Origin: Planosporangium thailandense
Lineage (GTDB): Bacteria; Actinomycetota; Actinomycetes; Mycobacteriales; Micromonosporaceae
Length of the DNA: 64,000 bases
NCBI RefSeq assembly: GCF_011947195.1
Contig: NZ_JAATVY010000011.1
Location: 1 to 64,000, forward strand
Direction of reading: 5' to 3'
Below are positions 35,600 to 44,445 of the stretch, one piece after another. The translations under genes and the position numbers were made by a program. The notes below the pieces were generated by a model that worked only from the letters and a program-made list of their open reading frames with translations, ran no database searches and was not told the DNA's origin. Numbering within the stretch: the stretch's first letter is position 1; each line of letters starts with the position of its first letter.

Positions 35600-37381
35600 T
35601 CAGGGGCCCTTGTCGAGGCCGAAGTTGTGGTACCAGTGGCCGCCGGAGGGCGCGGTGTCGAACAGGACCGGTGCGACACCGTTGCCTTCCAGATCGTTTT
35701 CGTACACCCGTCCGGACTCGCAGGTGCCGCTGCCGGTGACGTGCAGGCCGTGGGTCTGGGTCTGGTGGGGCTGGCTGTCCCAGACCCGGTTGCTGTGGAT
35801 GGTGGGGCGGTAGGTGGCCGCCGCCAGTGTGATGCCGGCCCTGACGGTGGGGGAGTCGGGTATCCGGTACCGGGCGCCCGGTACCGGGGTGCCTTCCGGC
35901 CAGGCCGTCGTCGCGCCGGGACGGCGCGGCGCGAGGGTGAGCTCGGTGGCGCTGTTGCCCATGACGATGGCCTGCTGGCCGCCGGCTGTGATCCACTTGC
36001 CGCGATGGCCGTCGGGCCGCCAGTCGGCGGCGGTGTCGACCAGCGACCGCGGGGTGTAGGACACCGTCCGCCCGCCGCCGGCCGATCTGGGCTCGGCGCG
36101 CCGGCCGTTGTCGCGCACCCGGTTGTCGGTCACCGACGGGTCGGACAACAAGGAGTCGATGAGGATGCCGTCGAGGGCGTTGTCCCAGAACTCGTTGCAT
36201 TCGACGACCAGGTTGGCGGCGGATACCTGGGCGCCCCCGGCGAGGTTGTGCTGCCAGTACCCGTAGCGGCCGTTGCGGCTGATCCGGTTGCCGAAGAAGT
36301 TGTACGGGCCGGGGGTGTTGCCGACCGCGACCCCGTCCCAGCAGTTGTCCTCGATCACGCAGCCGGTCACGATACCGCCGCGCCCGGCGACGTGGGTGGT
36401 GCCGAGCGCCGAGACGTCGTAGCCGGCCTGATGGTTGGCGATCATGGTGCAGGCGGAGACGACGAGCCCGTCGGCGCCCCAGTCGGAGATGCCGAATCGG
36501 TTGCCTTCGGCGTGGCAGCCGATGACGCGGATGCCGCTGGGCGGAGCCCAGTCCCGTTGCTGCAGTTCGAAGAAGACCCCGTTGGTGCCGTTGCGCACGG
36601 CGGTGCAGGCGGTGATGGTCAGCCGCTCGGTGGCTCCCCAGCCGCCGATGCCGATGCCGAGGCCGGCGCCGCCCATCCACTCGTAGTTCTCCAGCCGCCC
36701 GCAGTGCACGACGAGCAGGTTGTCGACGAACGTGTCCTGCAGGAAGTCGCAGCCGAAGCCGGTGGCGGGAGTGTCGTGGATGTACAGGTCGTGGAAGCGG
36801 CCGCGCAGCACGTACTGCAGCCCGAGCCCCTTGGCGAGCACGTTGTAGGAGGGCAGGATGACGCCCGAGCCGTCGATCTCGAAGTGCGCGAAGGTGCAGT
36901 CGGCGAGGTGATTGTCACGATCGGCCCCGTGCTCGCGCGCGGTGAAGTAGGCCAGCGGTGTGGGGGACGTGATCCTTCCCGGGTTGGACAGCGCAAACCG
37001 GGTGGCGCGGGCGCCGGCGCCGATCAGCGACACGCCGCTTCGCCAGACGGTGCCTTCGTCGCGGATCGAGTACGCCCCCGACGGGCAGTAGATGGTGCGG
37101 GGCTGACCGTCGGCGGCGTAGGCGGCGCCGAGCCGATCGACCAGCCGCTGCAGCGCCGGCTGGTCGTTGGTGGTCCCGTCACCGGCCAGACCGTGCGCGC
37201 GGGCGTTGTAGACGAACGGGTCCGCGGCCCAGACATCGGCAACCGCCGCCGCCCGGTTCGTTCTTGGGGTCGTAATGGCGTCATGGCGGGCAGGATTAGC
37301 GGGCGGTTCCTGGCTGTTCACCGTCCCCGGAGAGCCCGCGGTGGCGCGGCCCGTTGGATCCATGCCTTGAGGCGAACGCAT
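35600..37381 (-). CDS. Right-handed parallel beta-helix repeat protein (pectate-lyase superfamily)
   Basis: A 593-residue protein. It opens, after a polar N-terminus, with YNARAHGLAGDGTTNDQPALQ (about residues 58-78), the pectate-lyase/tail-spike-like N-terminal block. Then come many short turns of the form NRISRNGRYGYW, VVECNEFWDNALDGILID and SVTDNRVRDNG, typical of parallel beta-helices. No signal peptide or membrane segment is evident, so it may be cytoplasmic, tail-like, or exported by a non-Sec route. Possible roles include polysaccharide lyase, epimerase or structural spike; no catalytic residues can be named. The start at 37381 follows GGAGA. Confidence 0.75.
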   Translation of the reverse strand: MRSPQGMDPTGRATAGSPGTVNSQEPPANPARHDAITTPRTNRAAAVADVWAADPFVYNARAHGLAGDGTTNDQPALQRLVDRLGAAYAADGQPRTIYCPSGAYSIRDEGTVWRSGVSLIGAGARATRFALSNPGRITSPTPLAYFTAREHGADRDNHLADCTFAHFEIDGSGVILPSYNVLAKGLGLQYVLRGRFHDLYIHDTPATGFGCDFLQDTFVDNLLVVHCGRLENYEWMGGAGLGIGIGGWGATERLTITACTAVRNGTNGVFFELQQRDWAPPSGIRVIGCHAEGNRFGISDWGADGLVVSACTMIANHQAGYDVSALGTTHVAGRGGIVTGCVIEDNCWDGVAVGNTPGPYNFFGNRISRNGRYGYWQHNLAGGAQVSAANLVVECNEFWDNALDGILIDSLLSDPSVTDNRVRDNGRRAEPRSAGGGRTVSYTPRSLVDTAADWRPDGHRGKWITAGGQQAIVMGNSATELTLAPRRPGATTAWPEGTPVPGARYRIPDSPTVRAGITLAAATYRPTIHSNRVWDSQPHQTQTHGLHVTGSGTCESGRVYENDLEGNGVAPVLFDTAPSGGHWYHNFGLDKGP

Positions 37382-37810
37382 CAGGTTCTCCTACGTACGG
37401 AGCCGGCCAGCGCTGGCCGTGGTGACTTCCGCATCAGCGCGTCAACCGGCCCGTCCGAGAAACGTGCCGTCGGAAGACGCGGCGTCTTCGGTAGCCGACG
37501 ACCTTCGACGGCAGCGACAGCACAGGCCGAACAACGCAATCGGCACGCCGCGCTGAGGCCGTTGTCGATCGGGTAAACCGCTGCTGTGTGTGATTCCCCC
37601 GTGGGCGGGTTGAGAACGCAGATCAACGGCCTGATTTGGATGGGCAGCCGACCTGAGGCTGAGCAGCGCGGGCGCAGAGGTTGTCTGCGCGCACGGGAGT
37701 AGCGTGGGGGCGAGTGCTCATCATCAAGGCCGGGAGGCGGTGAGCGCGTCGGCCAACGGCCTGCGAACGCGCCGGAGCGGCGACGTGCCGGGAACCGTAG
37801 CGGGGCCGGC
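37382..37810. other. Intergenic region without a gene
   Basis: A 429-bp gap between divergent beta-helix and FUSC-type genes. No convincing coding frame, RNA gene or repeat array was seen. It holds the palindrome at 37473-37489 and, just beyond it, GACCTTCGAC (37499-37508), which shares only the core of the DosR-like boxes. It presumably contains both promoters. Confidence 0.6.
37473..37489. promoter_or_regulatory. Palindrome in the beta-helix / FUSC intergenic region
   Basis: GAAGACGC-G-GCGTCTTC, a perfect 8-bp dyad with a single central base, 92 bp upstream of the beta-helix gene start. Symmetry suggests an operator; a short hairpin is also possible. Confidence 0.4.
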
Positions 37811-38989
37811 GTGAACCTGCGCTACCCGGCGGTGCGCACGTACGCCGGCCCGTTGCGGCGGCTGGCCGGCGCCGGGCGTCGGGCGCTGCGGACACTGGCC
37901 GCCGGTGCGTGGCCGTTGCTGCACCAGACCGCCGCCGCTACGGTGGCGTGGATCATCGCCCGGCACCTCGTGCTCCACCACCAGCCGTTCTTCGCGCCGA
38001 TCGCGGCCGTCGTCGCGCTCAACGCGGCGCTGGGCGAACGCGGACTGAACGCGCTGCGGCTGCTGCTCGGGGTGGTCGTCGGGATCGTGACAGCCGAGCT
38101 GGCGATCGGTGTGCTGGGCGGCGGCTACGGAACCCTGGCGCTCGCCACCTTCGTCGCCATGGCGATCGCCCGGGCGCTGGGCGGCGCCCGCATCGTGATG
38201 GCCCAGGCGGCCGCCAGCGCGATCCTCACCGTCGCCGTCGCGAACGGCGAGGTCGGCGCGCAGCGGCTGGTGGATGCGCTGATCGGTGCCGGCGTGGCGC
38301 TGGTGTTCAGTCAGCTGCTGTTCTCCCCGGAGCCGGTCGCGCTGGTGCGCCGCGCCGAGGCGGCGGCGCTGGCCGAAATGGCCGACGGACTCGAGCTCAC
38401 CGCCCGGGCGCTCGACCGCAACGACGACACGGTGGGGGAGCAGGCGTTGGGCCGGCTACGTGACCTGCGCGACCACCTGTCCGAACTCGGCCGGACAAGA
38501 CATGCCAGCAGCCGGGTGGTCCGGCACTCCGTGGTGTGGCGTTCGCGGAAGGCGCCCGTCGTACGCGAGAACGAGAACGCCGGACACCTCGACCTGCTCG
38601 GCGGCAGCTGCCTGATGCTCACCCGTACCGCCATGGGCGTCGGCCCGGGTGAGCGCCGCAGGCTGGTGCCGAGCGTGCGGGAACTGGCCGGGGCGCTCGC
38701 CGCGCTGGCGAAGAAGCCGGGCGATCGCTCGACCCGCCAGCACGCGGCCGATCGCGCGCTCGAAGCCTCCCGCCACCTCGTCGACCACGACACGCCATCG
38801 GGCTCGGCGCTCGCCGCCGCGACCGTGGCGGTGCGGATGGTCGCCGCCGACGTCATGGTGTTCGCCGGTGTCGAACCGGAACGGGCCGGCGAGGCGTCCA
38901 GGGAGGGCGCCGGGGACCTGAAAGTCCCCGCCCCGCCGTCGACCCCCGGTACGCCGTTCGGCGTGAACCGCTGGAGGTCAACGAGGTGA
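37811..38989 (+). CDS. FUSC-family (aromatic acid exporter-like) membrane protein
   Basis: A 392-residue protein with an N-terminal block of about six helices (ATVAWIIARHLV and PFFAPIAAVVALNAALGERGLNALRLLLGVVVG) and a long cytoplasmic helical domain rich in Arg/Glu. This is the layout of the FUSC/YgaE-type transporters related to aromatic acid and fusaric acid exporters. A second protein with the same plan lies at 44446-45639. Substrate unknown. Converges on zwf with a 39-bp gap. Confidence 0.75.
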   Translation: MNLRYPAVRTYAGPLRRLAGAGRRALRTLAAGAWPLLHQTAAATVAWIIARHLVLHHQPFFAPIAAVVALNAALGERGLNALRLLLGVVVGIVTAELAIGVLGGGYGTLALATFVAMAIARALGGARIVMAQAAASAILTVAVANGEVGAQRLVDALIGAGVALVFSQLLFSPEPVALVRRAEAAALAEMADGLELTARALDRNDDTVGEQALGRLRDLRDHLSELGRTRHASSRVVRHSVVWRSRKAPVVRENENAGHLDLLGGSCLMLTRTAMGVGPGERRRLVPSVRELAGALAALAKKPGDRSTRQHAADRALEASRHLVDHDTPSGSALAAATVAVRMVAADVMVFAGVEPERAGEASREGAGDLKVPAPPSTPGTPFGVNRWRSTR

Positions 38990-39028
38990 GCGTGCCCTGC
39001 CGGCGATGGTCCACACCGGCCCGCGCGA

Positions 39029-40453
39029 TCATGCGGTCCGCTGTGGAAGTCCGGACGGCGGCCAGCCCCCGGGACCGGAACTGCCGGCCGGGTACGTCAG
39101 CAGCGGCACCTCGTCGGCGTGCCAGGCGGCGAGCACCGGTTCGATGATGCGCCAGCAGTCCACGGCGGTGTCCCCGCGTACCGACAGCGTCGGGTCGCCC
39201 TCGAGGACCCCCTTGAGCACCTCGCCGTACTCCGGCAACTCCCCGGGGCCGAACTCCGCCTCCAACGTCACCAGGTCGATGCGCCTCGGGTCGCCGGGGC
39301 CGTTGATGTTGAGGTCGAGGCGGAGCCGGTCCGGGCCGAATCCGATGCCGAAGCGCAGCCGGTCCGGCCGGTCGCAGCCGGCCAGGCCGGTGGGTACCCG
39401 CGGCGGCGGCTGGAAGGTGATCCCGATCTCCTTGCGTGGCGGGCTGAGCGCCTTGCCCGACCGCACCCGGAACGGCACCCCGGCCCACCGCCAGGTGTCG
39501 ACCGTGAGTACCACCTCGGCGAGCGTCTCGGTCCGGCTGTCGGACGGGACGCCCGCCTCGTCGGCGTAGGACGGCAGCCGGTGGCCGTCGATCTCACCCG
39601 CGGTGTACCGCGCCCGGCGGCTGTAGGCGACCGGGTCGTCGCGCCACACCCGGGTGGCGCGCAGCGTCTGCGCCTTGCGGTCGCGCAGGTCGCGAGCCTG
39701 CAGCGTCGGCGGGGGCTCCATCGCCACCAGCGACAGCACCTGCAACAGGTGGCTCTGGACCATGTCGACCAGCGCGCCCGCGCCGTCGTAGTAGCCGGCC
39801 CGGCCCTCCAGCCCGAGGCTCTCGTCGAAGACGATGTCGACGCTCGCGACGTGCTGGTTGCCGAGCACGGGCTCGAGGATCCGGTTGGCGAACCGCGCGC
39901 CCACCACGTTGAGCACCGTCGACATGCCCAGGAAGTGGTCGACCCGGTACACCTGGTCTTCGGGTACCAGCCGGGTCAGCAGGTCGTTGAGCGCCCGCGC
40001 GCTGGCCGCGTCGGTGCCGAACGGCTTTTCCATCACCAGCCGGGTGCCCTCGGGCAGGCCGATACCGGTCAGCACGTGGCAGGCCCGCTCGGTCACCGGT
40101 GGCGGCAGTGCGAAGTAGATGATCGGCCGGCCGCGGCAGGCGCCCAGCAGCCGCCGCAGGTCGGTCTCCGCGGTGACGTCGGCGCGCAGGTAGCGGGCGC
40201 CCGTCGCGACGGCCTCAACCTCGGGGCCGGTGGCGCGTGCGGCCGCGAACGAGTCGGCGACGCGTTTGCGCCAGCGGTCGTCGCTCCAGTCGTCCATGCC
40301 GCTGCCCAGCAGCGACAGCCCCTTACCCCGGCCGGTGGCCAGCAGCCCGCCGAGGCCGGGCAGCAGCAGTCGCGCGGTCAGGTCACCGCTCGCGCCGAAG
40401 ATCAGCAGCGTCTGCTCAGCGGAGCCACCGGTCGGCGGGTGCGGCACGGTCAT
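39029..40453 (-). CDS. zwf: Glucose-6-phosphate 1-dehydrogenase
   Basis: A 474-residue NAD(P)-dependent enzyme making 6-phosphogluconolactone from glucose 6-phosphate. The nucleotide motif is LIFGASGDLTARLLLPGL (residues 16-33); MEKPFGTD and the substrate/catalytic DHFLGM are intact. Transcribed 44 bp behind a DUF421 gene. It would feed the same 6-phosphogluconate pool as the gluconokinase further right. No opcA or gnd gene adjoins it, so this may be a second, non-operonic zwf. Confidence 0.94.
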   Translation of the reverse strand: MTVPHPPTGGSAEQTLLIFGASGDLTARLLLPGLGGLLATGRGKGLSLLGSGMDDWSDDRWRKRVADSFAAARATGPEVEAVATGARYLRADVTAETDLRRLLGACRGRPIIYFALPPPVTERACHVLTGIGLPEGTRLVMEKPFGTDAASARALNDLLTRLVPEDQVYRVDHFLGMSTVLNVVGARFANRILEPVLGNQHVASVDIVFDESLGLEGRAGYYDGAGALVDMVQSHLLQVLSLVAMEPPPTLQARDLRDRKAQTLRATRVWRDDPVAYSRRARYTAGEIDGHRLPSYADEAGVPSDSRTETLAEVVLTVDTWRWAGVPFRVRSGKALSPPRKEIGITFQPPPRVPTGLAGCDRPDRLRFGIGFGPDRLRLDLNINGPGDPRRIDLVTLEAEFGPGELPEYGEVLKGVLEGDPTLSVRGDTAVDCWRIIEPVLAAWHADEVPLLTYPAGSSGPGGWPPSGLPQRTA

Positions 40454-40497
40454 GCGGGCGTTATGCCCCGGCGGTACGCCCCGTATGCGGCCGGCGG

Positions 40498-41070
40498 CTA
40501 TCGGGCGCGGTTGTGTTCGGCGGCGATCCGGGTCTCGAGCCTGGTGAGGCGGTCGAGCACGTCCTCGATGTCGTGCCTGGTCGCGGTGCGCTCGGCGGGT
40601 TTGAGCGTGACCATCAATTGGCCGCTCGGCTCGATGACCCCGGTGGCCACGTCGGCGAGGTCGTCGCCGTGCTGCATCCGGACCGCGTGCGCGATCTCCT
40701 CCGGCCGCAGCGCGAGCCGCCGCATCTCCCGCATGACCGGTCTGCCATCGGCGATCACGGTCGTCGGGGTGCCCTCGAGCACCCTGGCCGCCCGACCGCT
40801 GTGCGCGATCAACCAGTTGAGGGCGTTGCTGGTGGCGACGAGCGTGACGGCGCCGATCGCCCCTCCGGAGAAGCTGGTGTCGTTGCCGATCACCGCGTTC
40901 TGCACGACGTTGGACAGCAGGAAGAGGACCGTGAAGTCGAGCGTGTTGAGCTGGGCGAGGCCCCGCTTTCCCGTCAGCCGGAACAACAGCACGATCGTCG
41001 CGTACACCAGGATCGTGCGCAGGACCTTCTCGAGTACGGGAACCTGGACGGCAAACATGTCACGCCACAT
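40498..41070 (-). CDS. DUF421 (YetF/YcaP-type) membrane protein
   Basis: A 190-residue protein with about three N-terminal helices (ILVYATIVLLFRLTGKRGLAQLNTLDFTVLFLL) followed by a soluble DUF421 domain (VLEGTPTTVIADGRPV and LRPEEIAHAVRMQ). The start ATG 41070 is backed by GGAGGG; a longer frame from 41148 has no support. Function is not established for the family; homologues are tied to envelope or spore physiology. Upstream of zwf on the same strand. Confidence 0.85.
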   Translation of the reverse strand: MWRDMFAVQVPVLEKVLRTILVYATIVLLFRLTGKRGLAQLNTLDFTVLFLLSNVVQNAVIGNDTSFSGGAIGAVTLVATSNALNWLIAHSGRAARVLEGTPTTVIADGRPVMREMRRLALRPEEIAHAVRMQHGDDLADVATGVIEPSGQLMVTLKPAERTATRHDIEDVLDRLTRLETRIAAEHNRAR

Positions 41071-41246
41071 GCGGTGCCCTCCGCGACAGGTCGGTGCGCT
41101 CCGTGGGTACGCGTACAAGTTTGACTCTGTGGCAGGCGTCTGCGGCACGTCGGCCCACCCTCCCGTCGCGGTGGTGAGGGGCGCCGCCGTCGGTTCGATG
41201 CCATCGCCGTAGGGAATGGATCGGTTGTCGCACTCAGGAGGCGAGA

Positions 41247-41405
41247 ATGCGGGCGTTTCTGATCGCCGTGGGCGTCGTCGGGGTTGTGTTGATCCTGCTG
41301 GGTCTGTTCCTCGAGGCCGTCAAGTGGCTGATCATCATCGGTTTGGTGGCGTTGGCGGTGTCGATCGTGTTGGGCGTGGTCAAGGTCCGTCGTTCCGTTG
41401 ATTAG
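41247..41405 (+). CDS. Small two-helix membrane protein
   Basis: A 52-residue frame starting ATG 41247 behind a perfect AGGAGG, ending TAG 41405. The sequence MRAFLIAVGVVGVVLILLGLFLEAVKWLIII and a second hydrophobic stretch, ending VKVRRSVD, give two helices and a positively charged C-terminus. Short hydrophobic proteins of this kind are frequent in actinomycetes. No function assigned. Confidence 0.7.
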   Translation: MRAFLIAVGVVGVVLILLGLFLEAVKWLIIIGLVALAVSIVLGVVKVRRSVD

Positions 41406-41567
41406 CCGGCACAGTTCAACGGTTTGCCGGAGAGTACTCGCCGGCTGCGTCGGGCGGCCGGCTTCTCGCCCGGGCCGTCGTGCGGTTGTGGACGGCGACC
41501 GGGATCCCGTGCCGAGCCATGTCGTGGGCCAGGTCGGGGCACGTCACCGCCAGACCCCCGGCAGTGC

Positions 41568-42800
41568 TCAGGTGGCGTGCCGGCGCTCGGGCATTCGGCC
41601 CGTGTCGCTGCCGTCCGCGCGACCGTCTTCGCAAACCGGCGCGGGCGTACCGGCCGGCGGATGGTGGACGAGTGCGCGGGCCCGCTCCGCCACGATCCGC
41701 AGCGGCAGTCCGAGCGCTGTCGCAGCCGCGGCGACGTCGTCGTGTTCGGGTTTGGCGCCCCACGGACCGTGTTTGATGCGGATCGGGTGCCCGTCGAGGT
41801 CGACCGTGCTGGTACGCCGGGACAGCGCGAGCCGCTCGACCGGGAGGCGGCGCAGACCCAGGCTGCCGGTCTCCTCCAGGACGATGCGCTCGCACGCGGC
41901 GGCCCGGTCCGGGCCGACCAGCACCTGCACGGTATGGGCGGGTCGGCCCTTCTTCATCACGATCGGTACCAGCCAGGCATCGGCGGCGCCGGCGGCGAGC
42001 AGTCGGTCGACCAGGTGGCCGAGCACCTCGCCGGTGACGTCGTCGACATTCGTCGCCAGCAGGTGCAGCGCGTCGACCGCCCCGATGGGGTCGCCCAGCA
42101 GCGCCTGCAGCACGTTGGGCCGGCCCTCGACCTCCCGGCTGCCCGCGCCGTACCCGACGGTGTGCACGGTCATCGGCGCAACCGGCCCGAATCGGGCGCG
42201 TGCGGCCAGCAGAAGTGCCGCGCCGGTCGGTGTGACCGTCTCCCCGGCCGTGCCGGCCGGAACGACCGGGGCGCCGGCTCGCGCCAGCAGCGCCGCGGTC
42301 GCGGGCGCCGGTACGGGGAGCGTGCCGTGCCGGGTCCGTACCGTCCCGGCGCCGAGGCCGAGCGGGCCACTGTGCACGTCAGTGATCCCGAGCAGGTGCA
42401 GCGCCGCGGCCACGCCGACGGTATCGACGACGGTGTCGGTTCCGCCGACCTCGTGCAGGCGCACCCTGTCAACCTCGACGCCGTGCACATCCGCCTCCAC
42501 GTCGGCGATGGCCCGCACAGCCCGCGTGGCGAGGGCCGCCACGGGCTCGGGCCGGGCCCGCCCGACGATCTCCAACAGCTCGACGGCCCGGCGGCCGGTC
42601 GCGTTGTCGCAGACGGTGACCACCGCCCGCGTCGCGGCCAGACCGCCCCGCGTGACCTCGATCCGTGCCAGGTCCCACCCGTCAATGCCGGCGCTGCGTA
42701 TCGCGGCGCGTACGCCGTCCAGTGGGGCGCCCAGCCTCAGCAGCGCGCCCAGGAACATGTCGCCGGAGATACCGCTGAACGGGTTGAGCCAACAGATCAT
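41568..42800 (-). CDS. larC: Nickel pincer cofactor biosynthesis protein LarC
   Basis: A 410-residue CTP-dependent nickel insertase completing the nickel-pincer nucleotide used by LarA-family enzymes. It begins MICWLNPFSGISGDMFLGALL, the canonical LarC N-terminus, and continues through LHEVGGTDTVVDTVGVAAAL and the C-terminal TNVDDVTGEVLGHLVDRLL. Unlike Lactiplantibacillus, where LarC needs a programmed frameshift, the two halves are one open frame here. The ATG at 42800 overlaps the larB stop. Confidence 0.93.
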   Translation of the reverse strand: MICWLNPFSGISGDMFLGALLRLGAPLDGVRAAIRSAGIDGWDLARIEVTRGGLAATRAVVTVCDNATGRRAVELLEIVGRARPEPVAALATRAVRAIADVEADVHGVEVDRVRLHEVGGTDTVVDTVGVAAALHLLGITDVHSGPLGLGAGTVRTRHGTLPVPAPATAALLARAGAPVVPAGTAGETVTPTGAALLLAARARFGPVAPMTVHTVGYGAGSREVEGRPNVLQALLGDPIGAVDALHLLATNVDDVTGEVLGHLVDRLLAAGAADAWLVPIVMKKGRPAHTVQVLVGPDRAAACERIVLEETGSLGLRRLPVERLALSRRTSTVDLDGHPIRIKHGPWGAKPEHDDVAAAATALGLPLRIVAERARALVHHPPAGTPAPVCEDGRADGSDTGRMPERRHAT

Positions 42801-43507
42801 CGGCGGGCCGCCATCCGGTAGGCGGCGATCGCGGCGCCGAACCCCGAGTCGATATTGACGACGACCACCCCCGGTGCGCACGAGGACAACATCGCCAGCA
42901 GCGCCGTCACCCCGTCCAGGGCCGCGCCGTACCCCACCGAGGTCGGCACGGCGATGACCGGGCACGCCACGAGGCCGCCGATGACGCTGGGCAGCGCGCC
43001 TTCCATCCCCGCGATGCAGATCACCGCGCCTGCGCCGGACAGCGGCCCGCGTTCGGCCATCAGCCGGTGCAGCCCGGCGACCCCGACGTCGCTGATGCGG
43101 TGCACCGACAGCCCGACCGCGCCGGCCACGCCGGTCGCCTCGGCGGCTACCCCGCCGTCCGCGGTCCCGGCCGAGACGACGGCCACGTCGAACCCCACCG
43201 GCTCGGCCCGGTGCCAGACCAGCAGCCGGGCAGCGGCATCGTATTCAGCGTCCGGGACCGCCCGGCACACCTCGCTCGCCACCGGTTGCTCGATCCGGGT
43301 CACCAGTACCGGGCCGGTGTTGGCTCGCAGCAGGCTGCGTACGACGCCGGTGATCTGCTCCGGGGTCTTGCCCGGTCCGTAGACGACCTCCGGTAGGCCC
43401 AGCCGCGCCTCCCGGTCGGTGTCCGGGCGGGCCCAGCCCAGGTCGTCGAAGCCTCGTCCGTTGCTGATCAACCCCGCGCGGGCGTAGCTGTCCGTGGAGT
43501 GATTCAC
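42797..43507 (-). CDS. larB: Nickel pincer cofactor biosynthesis protein LarB
   Basis: A 236-residue carboxylase/hydrolase of the PurE-like fold that acts on nicotinic acid adenine dinucleotide at the start of nickel-pincer synthesis. Typical segments are VVYGPGKTPEQI, VVSAGTADGGVAAEA and the closing VNIDSGFGAAIAAYR. The start is GTG 43507, overlapping the larE stop by 4 bases. Confidence 0.93.
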   Translation of the reverse strand: MNHSTDSYARAGLISNGRGFDDLGWARPDTDREARLGLPEVVYGPGKTPEQITGVVRSLLRANTGPVLVTRIEQPVASEVCRAVPDAEYDAAARLLVWHRAEPVGFDVAVVSAGTADGGVAAEATGVAGAVGLSVHRISDVGVAGLHRLMAERGPLSGAGAVICIAGMEGALPSVIGGLVACPVIAVPTSVGYGAALDGVTALLAMLSSCAPGVVVVNIDSGFGAAIAAYRMAARR

Positions 43508-44373
43508 GCTCGGTCCAGGTAGGTCATCGAGAAGGCGCCCGACTGGATGCCGGCCAGATCGACCGCCGCGTACCGGAACCCGGCTGACGTGACGGCTCGC
43601 TGTACCGCCTGGCGCAGCGGCTCGGTGACGGCTCGCGGCAGATCGGCGGGCGGAAGCTCGATCCGGGCGACGTCGCCGTGGTGGCGCACCCGAAGGTCGG
43701 CGAAGCCGAGCCGGCGCAGCGCCGCCTCGGCGGCCTCGATCTGGCCCAGCTTCTCCGGCGTCACCTCGTCGAAGTGGGGAATCCGGGAAGCGAGGCAGGG
43801 ACTGGCCGGCTTGTCCGCGCACGGCAGCCCGAACGCCCGGGCGATGCTGCGCACCGCGGCCTTGTCCAGGCCGGCGTCCGCGAGCGGGCGCAGCACCGCG
43901 TGGGCCGCGGCGGCCCGCGCGCCGGGACGGTCGGGCCGCCGCGCGTCGTCGGCGTTCTCCCCGTAGGCGACCGCGGCGAGGCCGTAGCGGTTCACCAGGT
44001 CGTCGGCGATCCGGGTGAACAGCTCGTCCTTGCAGTGGAAGCAGCGGTCGGGATGGTTGCGGCGGTACTCGGGGCGCTCGCCTTCCCGGGTGACCACTTC
44101 CCGCACGCGTACCCCGAGGCCGGCGGCGATGTCGTGCGCGGCGGAACGTTCGGCGGCGGCGAGGCTGGGCGAGACCCCGAGGATCCCCAGTACCTGGTCG
44201 GGCCCCAGCGTCCGGGCGGCCAGTGCGAGCAGAGTCGAGGAGTCGACCCCGCCGGAGAAGGCCACGCCGAGCGGCGCGGTGCCGGCCAGCAGCGCCGCCA
44301 CCCGGTCGGCCGCCTCCCGGTCGGCTCCCGACAGTTCGGGGTCCGGGCGGATCGAGGTTTGCGGCGGGGTCAT
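43504..44373 (-). CDS. larE: Nickel pincer cofactor biosynthesis protein LarE
   Basis: A 289-residue ATP-pyrophosphatase-type sulfur transferase that converts the LarB product to its dithiocarboxylate. The PP-loop is GVAFSGGVDSSTLL (residues 36-49). Four cysteines occur as RCFHC and, later, PCADKPASPC; the last, in SPCLASRI, lies where the sacrificial sulfur-donor Cys sits in the Lactiplantibacillus enzyme. First gene of larEBC, with 4-base overlaps to larB and larC. The cofactor made should serve the LarA-like protein at 55268-56635. Confidence 0.93.
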   Translation of the reverse strand: MTPPQTSIRPDPELSGADREAADRVAALLAGTAPLGVAFSGGVDSSTLLALAARTLGPDQVLGILGVSPSLAAAERSAAHDIAAGLGVRVREVVTREGERPEYRRNHPDRCFHCKDELFTRIADDLVNRYGLAAVAYGENADDARRPDRPGARAAAAHAVLRPLADAGLDKAAVRSIARAFGLPCADKPASPCLASRIPHFDEVTPEKLGQIEAAEAALRRLGFADLRVRHHGDVARIELPPADLPRAVTEPLRQAVQRAVTSAGFRYAAVDLAGIQSGAFSMTYLDRA

Positions 44374-44445
44374 GTCGTCCCCCTCAGCGGCCGCGCCGGC
44401 AGGGCTTCCTCCAAGTGTGCACCTGTCGCGCGGGGGCGGCGGGGC

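Noticed and set aside
37495-37512. DosR-like box before the FUSC-type gene.
   Set aside because: Only 9 of 14 positions match GGGACCTTCGGCCC; too weak to call.
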